From: Guyanagaster necrorhizus
Lineage: Eukaryota; Basidiomycota; Agaricomycetes; Agaricales; Physalacriaceae
Reading direction: 5' to 3'
Assembly (NCBI RefSeq): GCF_019112545.1
Contig: NW_025064884.1
Span: 1,290,141-1,354,140, forward strand
Length of the DNA stretch: 64,000 nucleotides
Shown here: positions 1 to 9,886 of the stretch, piece after piece
Layout: each line of letters opens with the position of its first letter
How positions within the stretch are numbered: position 1 is the stretch's first letter
Program-made: the position numbers and the translations under genes
The notes under the pieces: model-generated
Told to the model about the DNA's origin: nothing
Seen by the model: only the letters and a program-made list of their open reading frames with translations
Databases searched by the model: none

Positions 1-75
1 TACGACGGAAGGATCTATATCCCATGAGTCTCAAGCCTACATGGAGAAATCATTGCAACGTGCCATGATCATGCT

Positions 76-1332
76 ATGGCAGGACACTCCGGCATCGCCA
101 AAACCAAGGAACTCATTCTGCGGAACTACTGGTGGCCCAAACTCAATAATGACATAACGTCATATGTCAAAGCCTGTGAAACGTATCAAAGGGGAAAATC
201 ATCCATGCAATCGAAGACAGCCCCCCTACACCTGAATGAGGTACCATCACAACCATGGACCCACATTTTGGTGGACATGATCACGGGGTTATCAGACTGC
301 AATGGCTATGATGCAATACTTGTCATAGTGGATCGATTCTCCAAAGCAATCATCCCGATCGCATGCTCAATGAAATTGACCTCGGAAGGATGGGCAAAAA
401 TCTTGCACGACAAAGTGTATGCCAAATACGGGATGCCACAAGTGGTCATCTCAGATCGGGGCCCACAATTCATCTCGAAGTTCCTGGACGATCTATACAA
501 ACTGCTGCACATTACCCGCAATGCCTCAACGGCATACCATCCCCAAACCGACGGTCAAACCAAACGGGCCAACCAGGAAGTTGAAAAATATCTTCACCTA
601 TTTATCAACTACCGACAGGATGACTGGATAGAATGGCTCGCCCTCGCCGCCTTCCAACACAATAACAGGGTACATTCCGCCACGGGTAAAACACCATTCT
701 TCATCAACTATGAGAGACATCTGCATGTTGCTCAAACAAGTCATTACAAAATGTCAACACCTGCATCCACAGACTTTACCACAACAATGGAAAAAATCCA
801 CAACGAAACAAAGAGCGCTCTCGAAAAGACCGCAACAGCCATGAAAAACCAATACGACAAGCACCATCATCCTGCACGTGTATATCATGTCAATGACAAA
901 GTTTGGCTCGACACAACAAATCTCCACCTCCCTCGCCCAAAACATAAACTTGCTGACAAACAAATGGGCCCCTTTTCCATCCTAGCAAAAATCGGAGAGG
1001 CTGCCTATAAATTAAAACTTCCCCCTTCATGGAAAATACACAATGTATTCAATGAATCCCTCCTATCCCCTTACATTGCTCCAGCCTTCCCGAACCAGGA
1101 GCGCCCACCTCCGCTGCCCCCTGACTTAATTGACGACAAGGAACATTATGAAATCGAACAAGTACTCAATCACAAACTACGTAAAGTTAAAGCCTGTGGG
1201 GAGGGCACGACAACAACCATCGATTACCTCGTTAGCTGGAAGGGCTACAGGCCGGAATCAAACCAGTGGATAAATGAAAAATATATGGATGCCAATGATG
1301 CCATACACGACTATGAATTATCCCTTAATTAA
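76..1332 (+). CDS. Integrase-chromodomain end of gypsy pol (element A)
   Basis: This frame encodes the integrase that would join retrotransposon DNA to the chromosome, followed by a chromodomain expected to bind marked histones. Seen in the 418 codons from 76: part of the HHCC zinc region, with the first Cys at residue 34 but Tyr at 37 where the second Cys is expected; catalytic Asp at about 67 and 127; GPF at 298-300; a chromodomain at about 358-410 with the YLVSWKGY core. At the third catalytic position (GQTxR, residue 163) there is Lys instead of Glu. The frame is open upstream of 76 except for a TGA at 25-27, probably a former CGA. The Lys, Tyr and stop make it unlikely that this copy is active, although it is the best preserved one here. 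Confidence 0.88.
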   Translation: MAGHSGIAKTKELILRNYWWPKLNNDITSYVKACETYQRGKSSMQSKTAPLHLNEVPSQPWTHILVDMITGLSDCNGYDAILVIVDRFSKAIIPIACSMKLTSEGWAKILHDKVYAKYGMPQVVISDRGPQFISKFLDDLYKLLHITRNASTAYHPQTDGQTKRANQEVEKYLHLFINYRQDDWIEWLALAAFQHNNRVHSATGKTPFFINYERHLHVAQTSHYKMSTPASTDFTTTMEKIHNETKSALEKTATAMKNQYDKHHHPARVYHVNDKVWLDTTNLHLPRPKHKLADKQMGPFSILAKIGEAAYKLKLPPSWKIHNVFNESLLSPYIAPAFPNQERPPPLPPDLIDDKEHYEIEQVLNHKLRKVKACGEGTTTTIDYLVSWKGYRPESNQWINEKYMDANDAIHDYELSLN

Positions 1333-1365
1333 ACCATCGGGATGATGGTCTTAAGCAGGGGGTAA

Positions 1366-1965
1366 TGTTACGATTTCTCCTATTATCCTCTTTTTTTACC
1401 CCTATTTATGCTTAGTTGGAAGGCACAGGACCATGGAAAGGCTTAGTCAGCACAATAGTCGACCCATCGCTTACCATGACAATCAAGCCTGACGATACAC
1501 AATCATCCTTTTNNNNNNNNNNNNNNNNNNNNNNNNNNNNNNNNNNNNNNNNNNNNNNNNNNNNNNNNNNNNNNNNNNNNNNNNNNNNNNNNNNNNNNNN
1601 NNNNNNNNNNNNNNNNNNNNNNNNNNNNNNNNNNNNNNNNNNNNNNNNNNNNNNNNNNNNNNNNNNNNNNNNNNNNNNNNNNNNNNNNNNNNNNNNNNNN
1701 NNNNNNNNNNNNNNNNNNNNNNNNNNNNNNNNNNNNNNNNNNNNNNNNNNNNNNNNNNNNNNNNNNNNNNNNNNNNNNNNNNNNNNNNNNNNNNNNNNNN
1801 NNNNNNNNNNNNNNNNNNNNNNNNNNNNNNNNNNNNNNNNNNNNNNNNNNNNNNNNNNNNNNNNNNNNNNNNNNNNNNNNNNNNNNNNNNNNNNNNNNNN
1901 NNNNNNNNNNNNAAGGAACACCTGTTTATCACATGTATCTGTCCACGTGACACTTGGATCTAACA
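1366..1965 (+). repeat. 3' LTR of element A, containing the assembly gap
   Basis: The repeat begins TGTTACGATTTCTCC directly after the purine tract and ends ACTTGGATCTAACA. The two visible pieces (1366-1512 and 1913-1965) align with the LTR of element C at 13128-13583, which is 456 bp. The next five bases, GTTGG, are the candidate right-hand target-site duplication; the left copy would lie before the window. Confidence 0.85.
1513..1912. other. Assembly gap of exactly 400 N
   Basis: A run of 400 N lies inside the LTR. By alignment with the LTR of element C (13296 pairs with 1512, 13531 with 1913), only about 234 bases should be missing, so the gap length is probably an estimate. Confidence 0.97.
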
Positions 1966-2338
1966 GTTGGTTTTAAGCTCGTTCAATGACTCAAGGTCTG
2001 TGGTAGACTTGAGGTAGAATGGTAGTTATAAACTTTAGCTCAAAGCTGGGGTTTAGACCAGCAAGAATGAGCTCTTAAATACTGTACATGTAGGGCTATT
2101 CTTACTACATATCTATTGTGGTTTTCTCTGTCCTTTGTCTGTTCACTCTTGTTCATCGTTATGGTACATAAAAGGTTTTTTGTGCACTGCTGGTTGTCAT
2201 AGGTGACTTGTTGACAAACAGTTACTCGATCTTGTTATGCTGACTAAGCCTTGTTCCATGGTCTCCAGGTGTCTTTTTTGGGTGTAACTAAGTATAAATA
2301 GGGATAAAGAATTAAATAAAAGGAAGAAAATCATAACA
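1966..2338 (-). repeat. 3' LTR of element B, truncated by element A
   Basis: Read on the minus strand it starts TGTTATGATTTTC and matches 9514-9886. The 84 bp that would complete it (equivalent to 9430-9513) are missing at the junction with element A. Confidence 0.9.
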
Positions 2339-2371
2339 TTACCCCCTTCTTAAGACTATCATCCTGATGGC

Positions 2372-5300
2372 TTAATTAAGAGATAATTCATAGTCCCATA
2401 TGGCATCATCCATCTGCATGTGCTTTTCGTTTACTTATTGGTTAGATTCTGGCCCATAGCCTTTCTAGCTAACCAAGTAGTTGACCATGATTGTCATACC
2501 ACCATCCTTTGCTTTGATTTTTCATAATTTATAGTTGAGGACTTGGTCGATTTTATAATGTTCTTTATCAGCAATCAAGTTGGAAGGTGGTGGTGGTGGG
2601 TGTTCTTGATTTGAGAATGCAGGTGCAACATATGAGGAGAGCAGTGTTTCATTGAAGACATCATGGATTTTCCAGGATGTTGGTAACTGTAGTTGGTAGG
2701 TGCTATGTCCAATTTTGGCAGTGATTGGGAATGGTCCTGTACATTTATCCACCAGTTTCTTTTTGGGATGAGGTAGATGTAGATTGGTGGTATCTAGCCA
2801 AACTTTGTTGCTAATGGAATATTTGTGCACCAGGCGACAGTACTTGTCATACTGGGTTTTCATTGACATGACTGCTTTTTCAAGTGCTGTTTTGGTTTTG
2901 GCATGTATGTTTGCTATTATGGTGGCAAAATCAGATGATGCTGGTGTCGTTGTATGGTGATGACTTGTCTGAGAAACCAGAGGATGTCTGCCATAGTTAA
3001 TAAAGAAGGGCATCTTTCTCATTGCTGAATGTACCTGATTGTTATGTTGGAACACAGCAAGAGTAAGCTATTCAACCCAATCATCCTGTTGATAATTGAT
3101 GAACAATCAAAGATACTTTTCTATTTCTTAGTTGATGTGCTTTATTTGTCCATCAGTTTGAGGGTGATATGTTGTTGATGTGTTTTGTTTGATATTTAGT
3201 AGGCAATATAAGTCGGAAATAAATTTCGAGATGAATTAGGGGCCTTGGTTGGAGATGATGACTTAGGGCATGCCATATTTGGCATAGACTTTGTCTTGCA
3301 ATATTTTTGCCCACCCTTCAGAGTTGAGTTCCATAAAACAGATGATAGGAATGATTGCTTTTGAGAACCAGTCAACAATAACCAGTATGGCATCGTAGCC
3401 ATTGCAATCAGGCAATCCTATGACCATATCCACCAAAATATGGGTCCATGAGGATGATGGAACCTCGTTCAGATGTAAAGGTGCCACTCATGGTCTTGTC
3501 AACAATTTGCTTCTTTAGCATACTTCATATCCCTTGACATACTTGATGACATCAATTCTCATTTTAGGCCACTAATAATCATGTAAGATCAACTCCTTCA
3601 TTTTGGTGACTCCCGGGTGACTGGCTGTCATGTGATCATGACTGATGGCGATGATCTCTCCTTATAACTTGTTATCTCATGGTATGTAGATCTGTCCATC
3701 ATAATGAATGAGTCTGCCTTCCTGGATTAGGTCTTGTTCATGGTTTAACGATGGTGCAATGTATTAGTCCCATTTATGACTGTCCCATATGGCACTTTTG
3801 ATGTGCTCATGCATTTCTTCTTTGGTCAGCATTATCATGGCATAAAAATGTTTGGGGGATAGAAGGATGACTCCTTCGTTGTCGCTTTCCCCCTGATCAT
3901 GGTCTGCATGGCGGCTCAGGAGATTGGCCTTTTTATTGGCTGTCTCTGTCTTATGATGGAGAGTATATTGGTACTGGCTGAGTCCTGTGACCCAGCGGGC
4001 TTGTCGGTGGTTCAGCTTTTGGGGCTGTCAGAAGTATCTGAGATTCTGGTGGTCAGTCCAGATCTTGAAAACCTTGGTGGCACCAATCAAGTAATGCTGC
4101 CACTCTTCCAAGGATAGCATGATTGCCAATAGTTCCTTATCGTAGATTTTATAATTCCTTTCTGTGGTACTAAGGGCTTTTGAAAGGAATGCAACAGAGT
4201 GCCATTTCCCAGCTTGTTCTTGGAAAAGTACTGCACTGATTGCTCCTTTGCTGGAGTCAGCCTCCACCCAGAATTTCTCTTCCTGAGTGGGGATAGCAAG
4301 GATGACATCCTTGGCTAGACATCACTTCAAGTTGTTAAACATGGACTGCTGGGAGAGTCCCCAAATCCATGGGGCATTGCTGGTAAGTTGTATCATAGGG
4401 CATACTATTTTGCTGTAGTCTTGGATAAACCATCAATAGAAATTGGTGAAGCCAAGGAAGGATTGTAGCTCCTTTTTTTTGTTTGGCTCTGGCCACTCGG
4501 TTACCCCTGCTACTTTAATTGGGTCCATCTGAATGTTTCCTTTGCTGATGATGATGCCTAGGTACTCTGTTTCAAGTACCTTGAATTCACACTTCTCTGC
4601 TTTGAGGAATAGCTGATATTTCCTCATGAGGGCCAGTACTTGTTGCACCAGTTTCCTATGCTCCTCCTTTGTCTGCAACATAATTAGAATATTGTCAAGG
4701 TAAATGGTAACCTTCCCAGTGGCGATGAGTTCCTTGAATATGTCATTCATCATCCATTGGAAAGTAGCAGGAGAGTTTGTAAGCCTGAAAAATATGATAG
4801 TGAGCTCAAATAATTCTCGATTTGTCCTGAAGGCAGCCTTCTATTCATCTCCCTCCTTGATTCGAACATTATTGTACCCCCATCATATGTCAAGTTTTGT
4901 GTAGTACTTGGTGCCTTGAAGCTTATTCATTAGCTCCGAGATAAAGAGAAGAGGATAATGATTCTTGATCATTATTTCATTTAGTTTTTGGTAATCCTGA
5001 ACTAGCTGAAGTTTCCTGTCCTTCTTTTTTATGAAGAAGAATGGTGATGCCATCGGAGATTTCGAAGGTCAGATTCGCCCACTAGACAAGTTCTCGTCAA
5101 GAAACTTGTCAAGTTCTTGCTGTTCTTGATTGCTGAGTGGATACATTTTGCAATCTAGATTGGCATTAGCATTCAGGACTAATTCGATCACATGATCTCA
5201 GAGCTTCAGTGTCAGGAGTTCATCAAAGCTTTTCTTTTCAAAGAGGTTCCGATAATCTTGTGTCCACTCTAGTACCATTTCCTCGAAGGTCTTTTCTTCC

Positions 5301-5830
5301 CTTCCTTCATTTGCCTTGGCTATCAGATTATTGGCATAATGGATGGCTCAAATGTGTATCTCCCTTTGTAGGTCGATGGTGAGGATGATTTCTCCATGTT
5401 CCATTTCCTCATCCCATTGATCCTCTGGGTCTTCATCAGATAACTCAAAGGGGATTTTTCGGCATTGATACCAAGCAAATATAATCCACTCGGTTTTCTA
5501 ATTTACCAGTGGGTTGTGCTGTATGAGTCAGTCATGGTCCAAAAAGATCTCTTTGGTTTCGAGATCTGTTATGGCTAAGTCGATTTGCTCTGAGTGGTCT
5601 TCGATCATAAGTCAAACTTTGATAAACTTAGTGATTAATCCAGCCTGATTTTTTATTCTGTTGACATTGTAGATAAGAATGGGGGCTGTGGTTGCTTGGA
5701 TTGGGAGTTTATGCTTGTCAATAAAAGCTCGATTTATAGAACTCTCAGTACAGCCACTGTCAATCAGGGTGTTTATAGAGTGTAAGGCTCGTGATGTTAG
5801 GGTTTCAATTTGGGCTTTAGTCATTAAGTC
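2372..5830 (-). pseudogene. Degenerate pol of element B (PR-RT-RH-IN-chromodomain)
   Basis: Remains of a gypsy Pol polyprotein, broken by stops and frameshifts. Protease at 5612-5824 keeps its active-site DSG (LIDSGCTESS). RT at about 4430-5100 has YLDN instead of YLDD: the second catalytic Asp is Asn at 4691-4693. RNase H at 4028-4267 keeps the motifs EADSS, YDKELLAI and TDHQNL. Integrase is spread over 2900-3900, and the GQT(E)R position again reads Lys (GQIKH). The GPF motif is CTGPF, and a stop at 2522 cuts the chromodomain. The domain order is that of Ty3/gypsy. The Asp-to-Asn and Glu-to-Lys changes are G-to-A type and would inactivate the enzymes. Confidence 0.88.
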
Positions 5831-5989
5831 TCATCTGGGGGTTTTGGAGCAGTGGACAAATTTATGGGGCTCATGTAGCTCGTTGAGCCACTCGAGGGCC
5901 TGGTGGCACTCTGCTTTCTTCATTCCCTTTATTACTTCACTGGTTATCTCCTTGGTTCAGGTTTGATAGATTCAGTTTTTTAGTGTGGC

Positions 5990-8900
5990 CTTCGCTGTCT
6001 CTTCTGTCCCAGCTTCTTTGATGGCTCTCCAAGTCCATTCAGTGTCAAACGGTTTGAGCCAGGTCAGAGGGCTCTCTGCCCCTGTTCAGCCTGTTGATGC
6101 TTGAGCTTTTTCTTGTGATTCATTGGTGCAGGTAGTGACTAATCAGGGTATATTCAAATGCATATGTATTGATGACATGTTTGTGGCTACAAAAGTACCA
6201 TAAGTCTGACTAGCAGCTATGAGGAGCACGCCTGTTGTTCCTTTGGCCAGTTCAGTGGAATTGCTCACTGACTGGCCAGTTCTTTTACTTCCTCAACCTT
6301 TGTTTTAGCACCTAATTCTTCTTCTTCTTTTTGCAGCTTGGTGATCTGGGCATATATGTCTTTGCAGGTGTGCTTCTTCTTTGGGCAGTCTTTAGCCATG
6401 TGGCCCTTTTGCCCACAGTTGAAGCATTTACCCTCCTTCTTCATCCAGTCTATGTCCATTGGTTTTCTGGCTCTGGTGTATATAGTACCTGTTCCTGTCT
6501 TCTAGCTCCTGTAGGATGAGGCTGAGAGAGTTCCCAATGATTTCCTGGCAGTTTGCCCTGTCTTGTTCAGGGTTGGCAGGGTCAGCTTCTTGTAGTCTTG
6601 CAGTGTCAACGATTCTGCTTTCTGCCTTTGTTGCTCTTTATACATCTTGATGATTCTCCCCTTTCACTCATCATATCCAACAGGCATCAGCATCTTGATG
6701 CTCATGGCAGAGATCATCATGAGGTATGAAGAGAGGACTCCCCTCTTGAGGGCTTCTACCATTTGTCTGTTGTTTGCTATGTCTTCCTGTATTCCTGCTA
6801 GTTTGGCAAGCCTTTCCAGCTTGTCAAAATAATCTGTAGCCACCTTGTCTCTCAATTTGTATTCCTTGATTTTTTGTTTATGCATCTTCTGTACTGCTGG
6901 ATCAACAAATTTGTTATTGAGCATTTGTTTAAACATCAGCCAGGAGGGGTATTGGTAATGACCCCATGTAGTGGACCAGAAGTTTGGGGTAATGAGAATC
7001 CACTAATTCTTAGCCTTTTCTTCTAGATAGGAAGCAGTGAAGATGACTTTATTCATGTTGGATCCCAAGTATCTGACATATATCTTGAAGTATTGTTCGC
7101 AGTCTACGAAGAATCTGTCAATGTCATCAGAGGCCCCTTTGAAGGGCCAGGGCTTCCGGAGTAGATCAGGATGGCACTAAAGAATATTAGCATTTTCTGG
7201 TAATAGCCTCATTGGATTGGGCCATCTGTCAAATGGTGGCTGTTGCCACTTGGCCGATGGTCCAGGAAAGGAATGGAGAGAATGGTCATCAGCCACTGGA
7301 CTTCCCTTGGTTTCTTCTATTCAGACAATAACTCTGTCTTGGACTGTGAATCTGAGTCAGATAGCCTTGGGGTTGTCTCTTATGGGCTCCTTTCCTGTCT
7401 TGCTAGTTTCAGCTTGATCAGGAGGTGGTTGTCCTCTCAGGAGCTGACTTTCCTGGCCTGTCTAAGGGTTTGAATGTCCAATGGTCGGCTGTGCTCAGGT
7501 TTTAACAAGCTGAGTTGCCGTGGTTTGTGTCGAGTAGTCGGAGTCTGTGAGAGCACTTTGGGTTGATGGGGCTCAGTACACAGTGCATTGGGGCATGATG
7601 GGGAGAGTGTCTGGCATTGGTCAGACAGTACGTATTGCCAGATAAGCCAGTGGACAGCTGACTGGATATTTGGGATGCTGTTGATTATACTGTTAGGCAG
7701 CATAGTCTGTTGTGGCCCATTTTAGAATTTCTGTTTGTTTATTAGTATTTGAATGCATATACAACTGTTCTATTTGCGACGCTATCTAAGTAGCATTGCG
7801 TTATAAGAAGTTCACCCCTTGCAGATAATACCTCTGATATTCCCATGTCTTTTCCTCTTCTGTCAATCTTCTCAATTCTTCCTCATCAGTTTCCTCCTGT
7901 GAGTTGTATGGTGGACTCCGAAGGGATTCACTGTCCTCTGTTTCATCCTCCTCATCCCCATCATCCCCTTCTAGGAGGAAACTGATGGGCTGGGTGTAAA
8001 TGCTCTCTGTGACCCCTAGCAGTATTGTCATCATGCTCCCTTGACTGGGTGCTCAGTCCAGTGGTTGTGGTAACTTCATAATTGGCAGCAGGCTGGCTTC
8101 CAATGGCTGGATTGTATCAATTTCCCCCTGTCACTCTTGCTGCCTCCACTCACTTGTGATAGAGGCGGACATTGTGTCTGTAGTCATCATTAATAAGCTG
8201 CCTGACCACTCTACTTCTGAGAAATCCTTGGAGGGCACAGGCAAGAATGTGAGTGTTTCCAGAGACCCATAACCCATAATGTCCAAGGATAGACTCATCG
8301 CTTCTGAAGATGGAGTTGGTGCTGGGGGTTCAGGAGGAAGGGGAATACTCAGGGGTCAAGGCCCTTAGGTATCATTGAGTTCAGGTACCATCAGCCTAAT
8401 GTTTGGAGAATCCGCTGCTTGGAGTGCTGGATTCACAGAAGATGGGGGCTGGCATGGAGGGGTCAGCTTGTATGGGTGTGAGGATACTGATACCTTTGTC
8501 TCATAGTCTATACCAATTATTGATAGTGGCCCTGTTCAGTCTGGCTCTCTCGGTTGCTTGCTGCTCGCTCCTGTGGAGCTTGTCATACTGGATAGCCTCC
8601 TGCCTCTGCTGCTCGTTGTCTGTGCCTTCTGACTCATAATGTACTGGCTGCAGCTCATCTCGCTGCCTTCACTCCTTCTGTCAAACAGCATTATCATAGT
8701 TAAATGGAATGAAGAAATCCCAGGTTGAGAAGTACCAGTGAACAGTGTCTTCCTATACTTGTCATTATTGTTCTTCTTCTGAGAGAACCCACTCCACCCT
8801 GGAGCTGATCCTGGTAGAGGGGCAGAGGCTGTGAGGCTGGCTTTGAGGAGTTCTGGAGTTAGATCGTCGAGCCATCCGAGGGGCATTGAGAGAGTCCCTG

Positions 8901-9165
8901 GCATGGTCAGCAATCCTATGGGTATGGGAGACAGAAGAAGAGGAGGGGGACTGCTGAAAGAAGTCCTCCAGGAGGTCTTCATCCTCATGGTTGGGGGGTG
9001 GGCCTCATACAAGTATACTGTTCCTTCCTGTGATGCCAGTGTCTGTGTTTCCAGGTCGAGGGGAGCATTGCCTTCTCGTTTCTTCTTGACCATCCCTTGG
9101 ATGCAGACTGCTAGGCCTGGCTTCTGAGGGCTGGTAGGTTGTTCTTCAGGATTCAGAGATGTCAT
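5990..9165 (-). pseudogene. Degenerate long gag region of element B
   Basis: This region would give the structural protein that packages element RNA. Seen in element order: Ser/Pro-rich sequence (9165-8536), an acidic segment (about 8034-7801) ending YLQGVNFL, a stretch with stops, a capsid-like domain (about 7200-6640, including 6936-6664) and a perfect CCHC knuckle, CFNCGQKGHMAKDC, within 6265-6459. The roughly 2 kb upstream of the capsid is much longer than the N-terminus of a usual gypsy Gag. It is not random, because similar phrases (for example the motif around MSLSLDIMGYGSLETLTFLP) recur in element D near 14160-14210. The function of the extension is unknown to me. Confidence 0.75.
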
Positions 9166-9190
9166 GAAGAGGGAGGTCTGGGGTTATATT

Positions 9191-9373
9191 TCATAAGATT
9201 TCTCGGATACATAGAAATTTGTTATAGTGCCTGAGGGCCCAAGCAGTGATGGAGTGATATCCTTGGCACAGCTGAATAATCACTAAGAGTCCTATCAATG
9301 TTCCAATGATGGAGGAGAGGAGTTCAAAAAACTCATGGTCAAAATTCAGATTGATAGAGGTTGTAGGAGGCAT
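9191..9373 (-). CDS. Small hydrophobic ORF in the 5' leader of element B
   Basis: A 60-codon frame lies between the primer-binding site and the gag region. Its middle is a likely single membrane helix (LLSSIIGTLIGLLVIIQLC). Element E has the same peptide in degraded form at about 24380-24530 on the minus strand, with FDH(E/K)FF and LLVIIQLC still readable. Conservation between two diverged copies suggests a real coding segment, either a separate leader peptide or the N-terminus of a longer gag. No family is recognised. Confidence 0.5.
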   Translation of the reverse strand: MPPTTSINLNFDHEFFELLSSIIGTLIGLLVIIQLCQGYHSITAWALRHYNKFLCIREIL

Positions 9374-9415
9374 TCAGTTTCTCAGCACAATTGGGCTTGA
9401 GAAAGGAAAGTAGGA

Positions 9416-9428
9416 AGCTTCGAGCTAA
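9416..9428 (-). promoter_or_regulatory. Putative self-priming primer-binding site of element B
   Basis: One base inside the 5' LTR, AGCTTCGAGCTAA (plus strand, 9416-9428) is the exact reverse complement of the plus-strand segment 9583-9595 inside the LTR. In the RNA the two can pair over 13 nt. The LTR copy lies 34 nt downstream of the start of a TATTTAAG box (9622-9629), where transcription would begin. This is the arrangement of Tf1/sushi elements, which prime from the 5' end of their own RNA rather than from a tRNA. Confidence 0.7.
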
Positions 9429-9429
9429 T

Positions 9430-9886
9430 TGTTAGGCCCAAGCATTATATGAGCTGGACCATGTGATAAATGGTTGTCCCTTCGCACTTTGAGAGATCAG
9501 CCGAGTCCACAAGGTTGGTCTTAAGCTCATTCAATGACTCAAGGTCTGTGGTAGACTTGAGGTAGAATGGTAGTTATAAACTTTAGCTCGAAGCTGGGGT
9601 TTAGACCAGTGAGAATGAGCTCTTAAATACTGTACATGTAGGGCTATTCTTACTACATATCTATTGTGGTTTTCTCTGTCCTTTGTCTGTTCACTCTTGT
9701 TCATCGTTATGGTACATAAAAGGTTTTTTGTGTGCTGCTGGTTGTTATGGGTGACTTGTCGACAAACAGTTATTTGATCTTATCATGCTGACTAAGTCTT
9801 ATTCCATGGTCCCCAGGTGTCCTTTTTGGGTGTGACTAAGCATAAATAGGGATAAAGAATTAAATGAAAGAAAGAAAATCATAACA
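9430..9886 (-). repeat. 5' LTR of element B (457 bp, complete)
   Basis: On the plus strand it runs from TGTTAGGCCC to AAAATCATAACA, so both ends are TG...CA type. It contains the TATA-like box at 9622-9629 and the putative RNA start near 9595. It directly abuts the broken protease sequence of element C. Confidence 0.92.

Larger units (their letters stand above)
1..1965 (+). mobile_element. Ty3/gypsy chromovirus, element A (3' end only)
   Basis: This is the 3' end of a chromodomain-bearing Ty3/gypsy element; its 5' part lies before the window. Seen: integrase, GPF motif and chromodomain up to 1332, a purine-rich tract (about 1353-1364), and a 3' LTR starting TGTTACG at 1366 and ending TAACA at 1965. 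The LTR is interrupted by an N gap. The element still has many CpG dinucleotides, unlike the elements to its right. Its right end lies inside an LTR of element B, so I infer that A inserted into B and is the youngest insertion here. Confidence 0.9.
1966..9886 (-). mobile_element. Ty3/gypsy chromovirus, element B (nearly complete)
   Basis: A long gypsy element on the minus strand. Its 5' LTR is at 9430-9886. The internal region (2339-9429, 7.1 kb) holds, in element order, a small hydrophobic ORF, a long gag-like region, capsid, CCHC knuckle, protease, RT, RNase H, integrase, GPF and a chromodomain remnant. The 3' LTR (1966-2338) lacks its last 84 bp because element A sits there. The two LTRs differ by about 22 substitutions over 371 bp; every one I counted is a transition. 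The element ends at 9886 inside the protease region of element C, so it inserted into C. Confidence 0.9.

Noticed and set aside
8536..9127. Plus-strand open frames opposite the gag region of element B
   Set aside because: They are antisense to the recognisable gag sequence and are not conserved in D or E.
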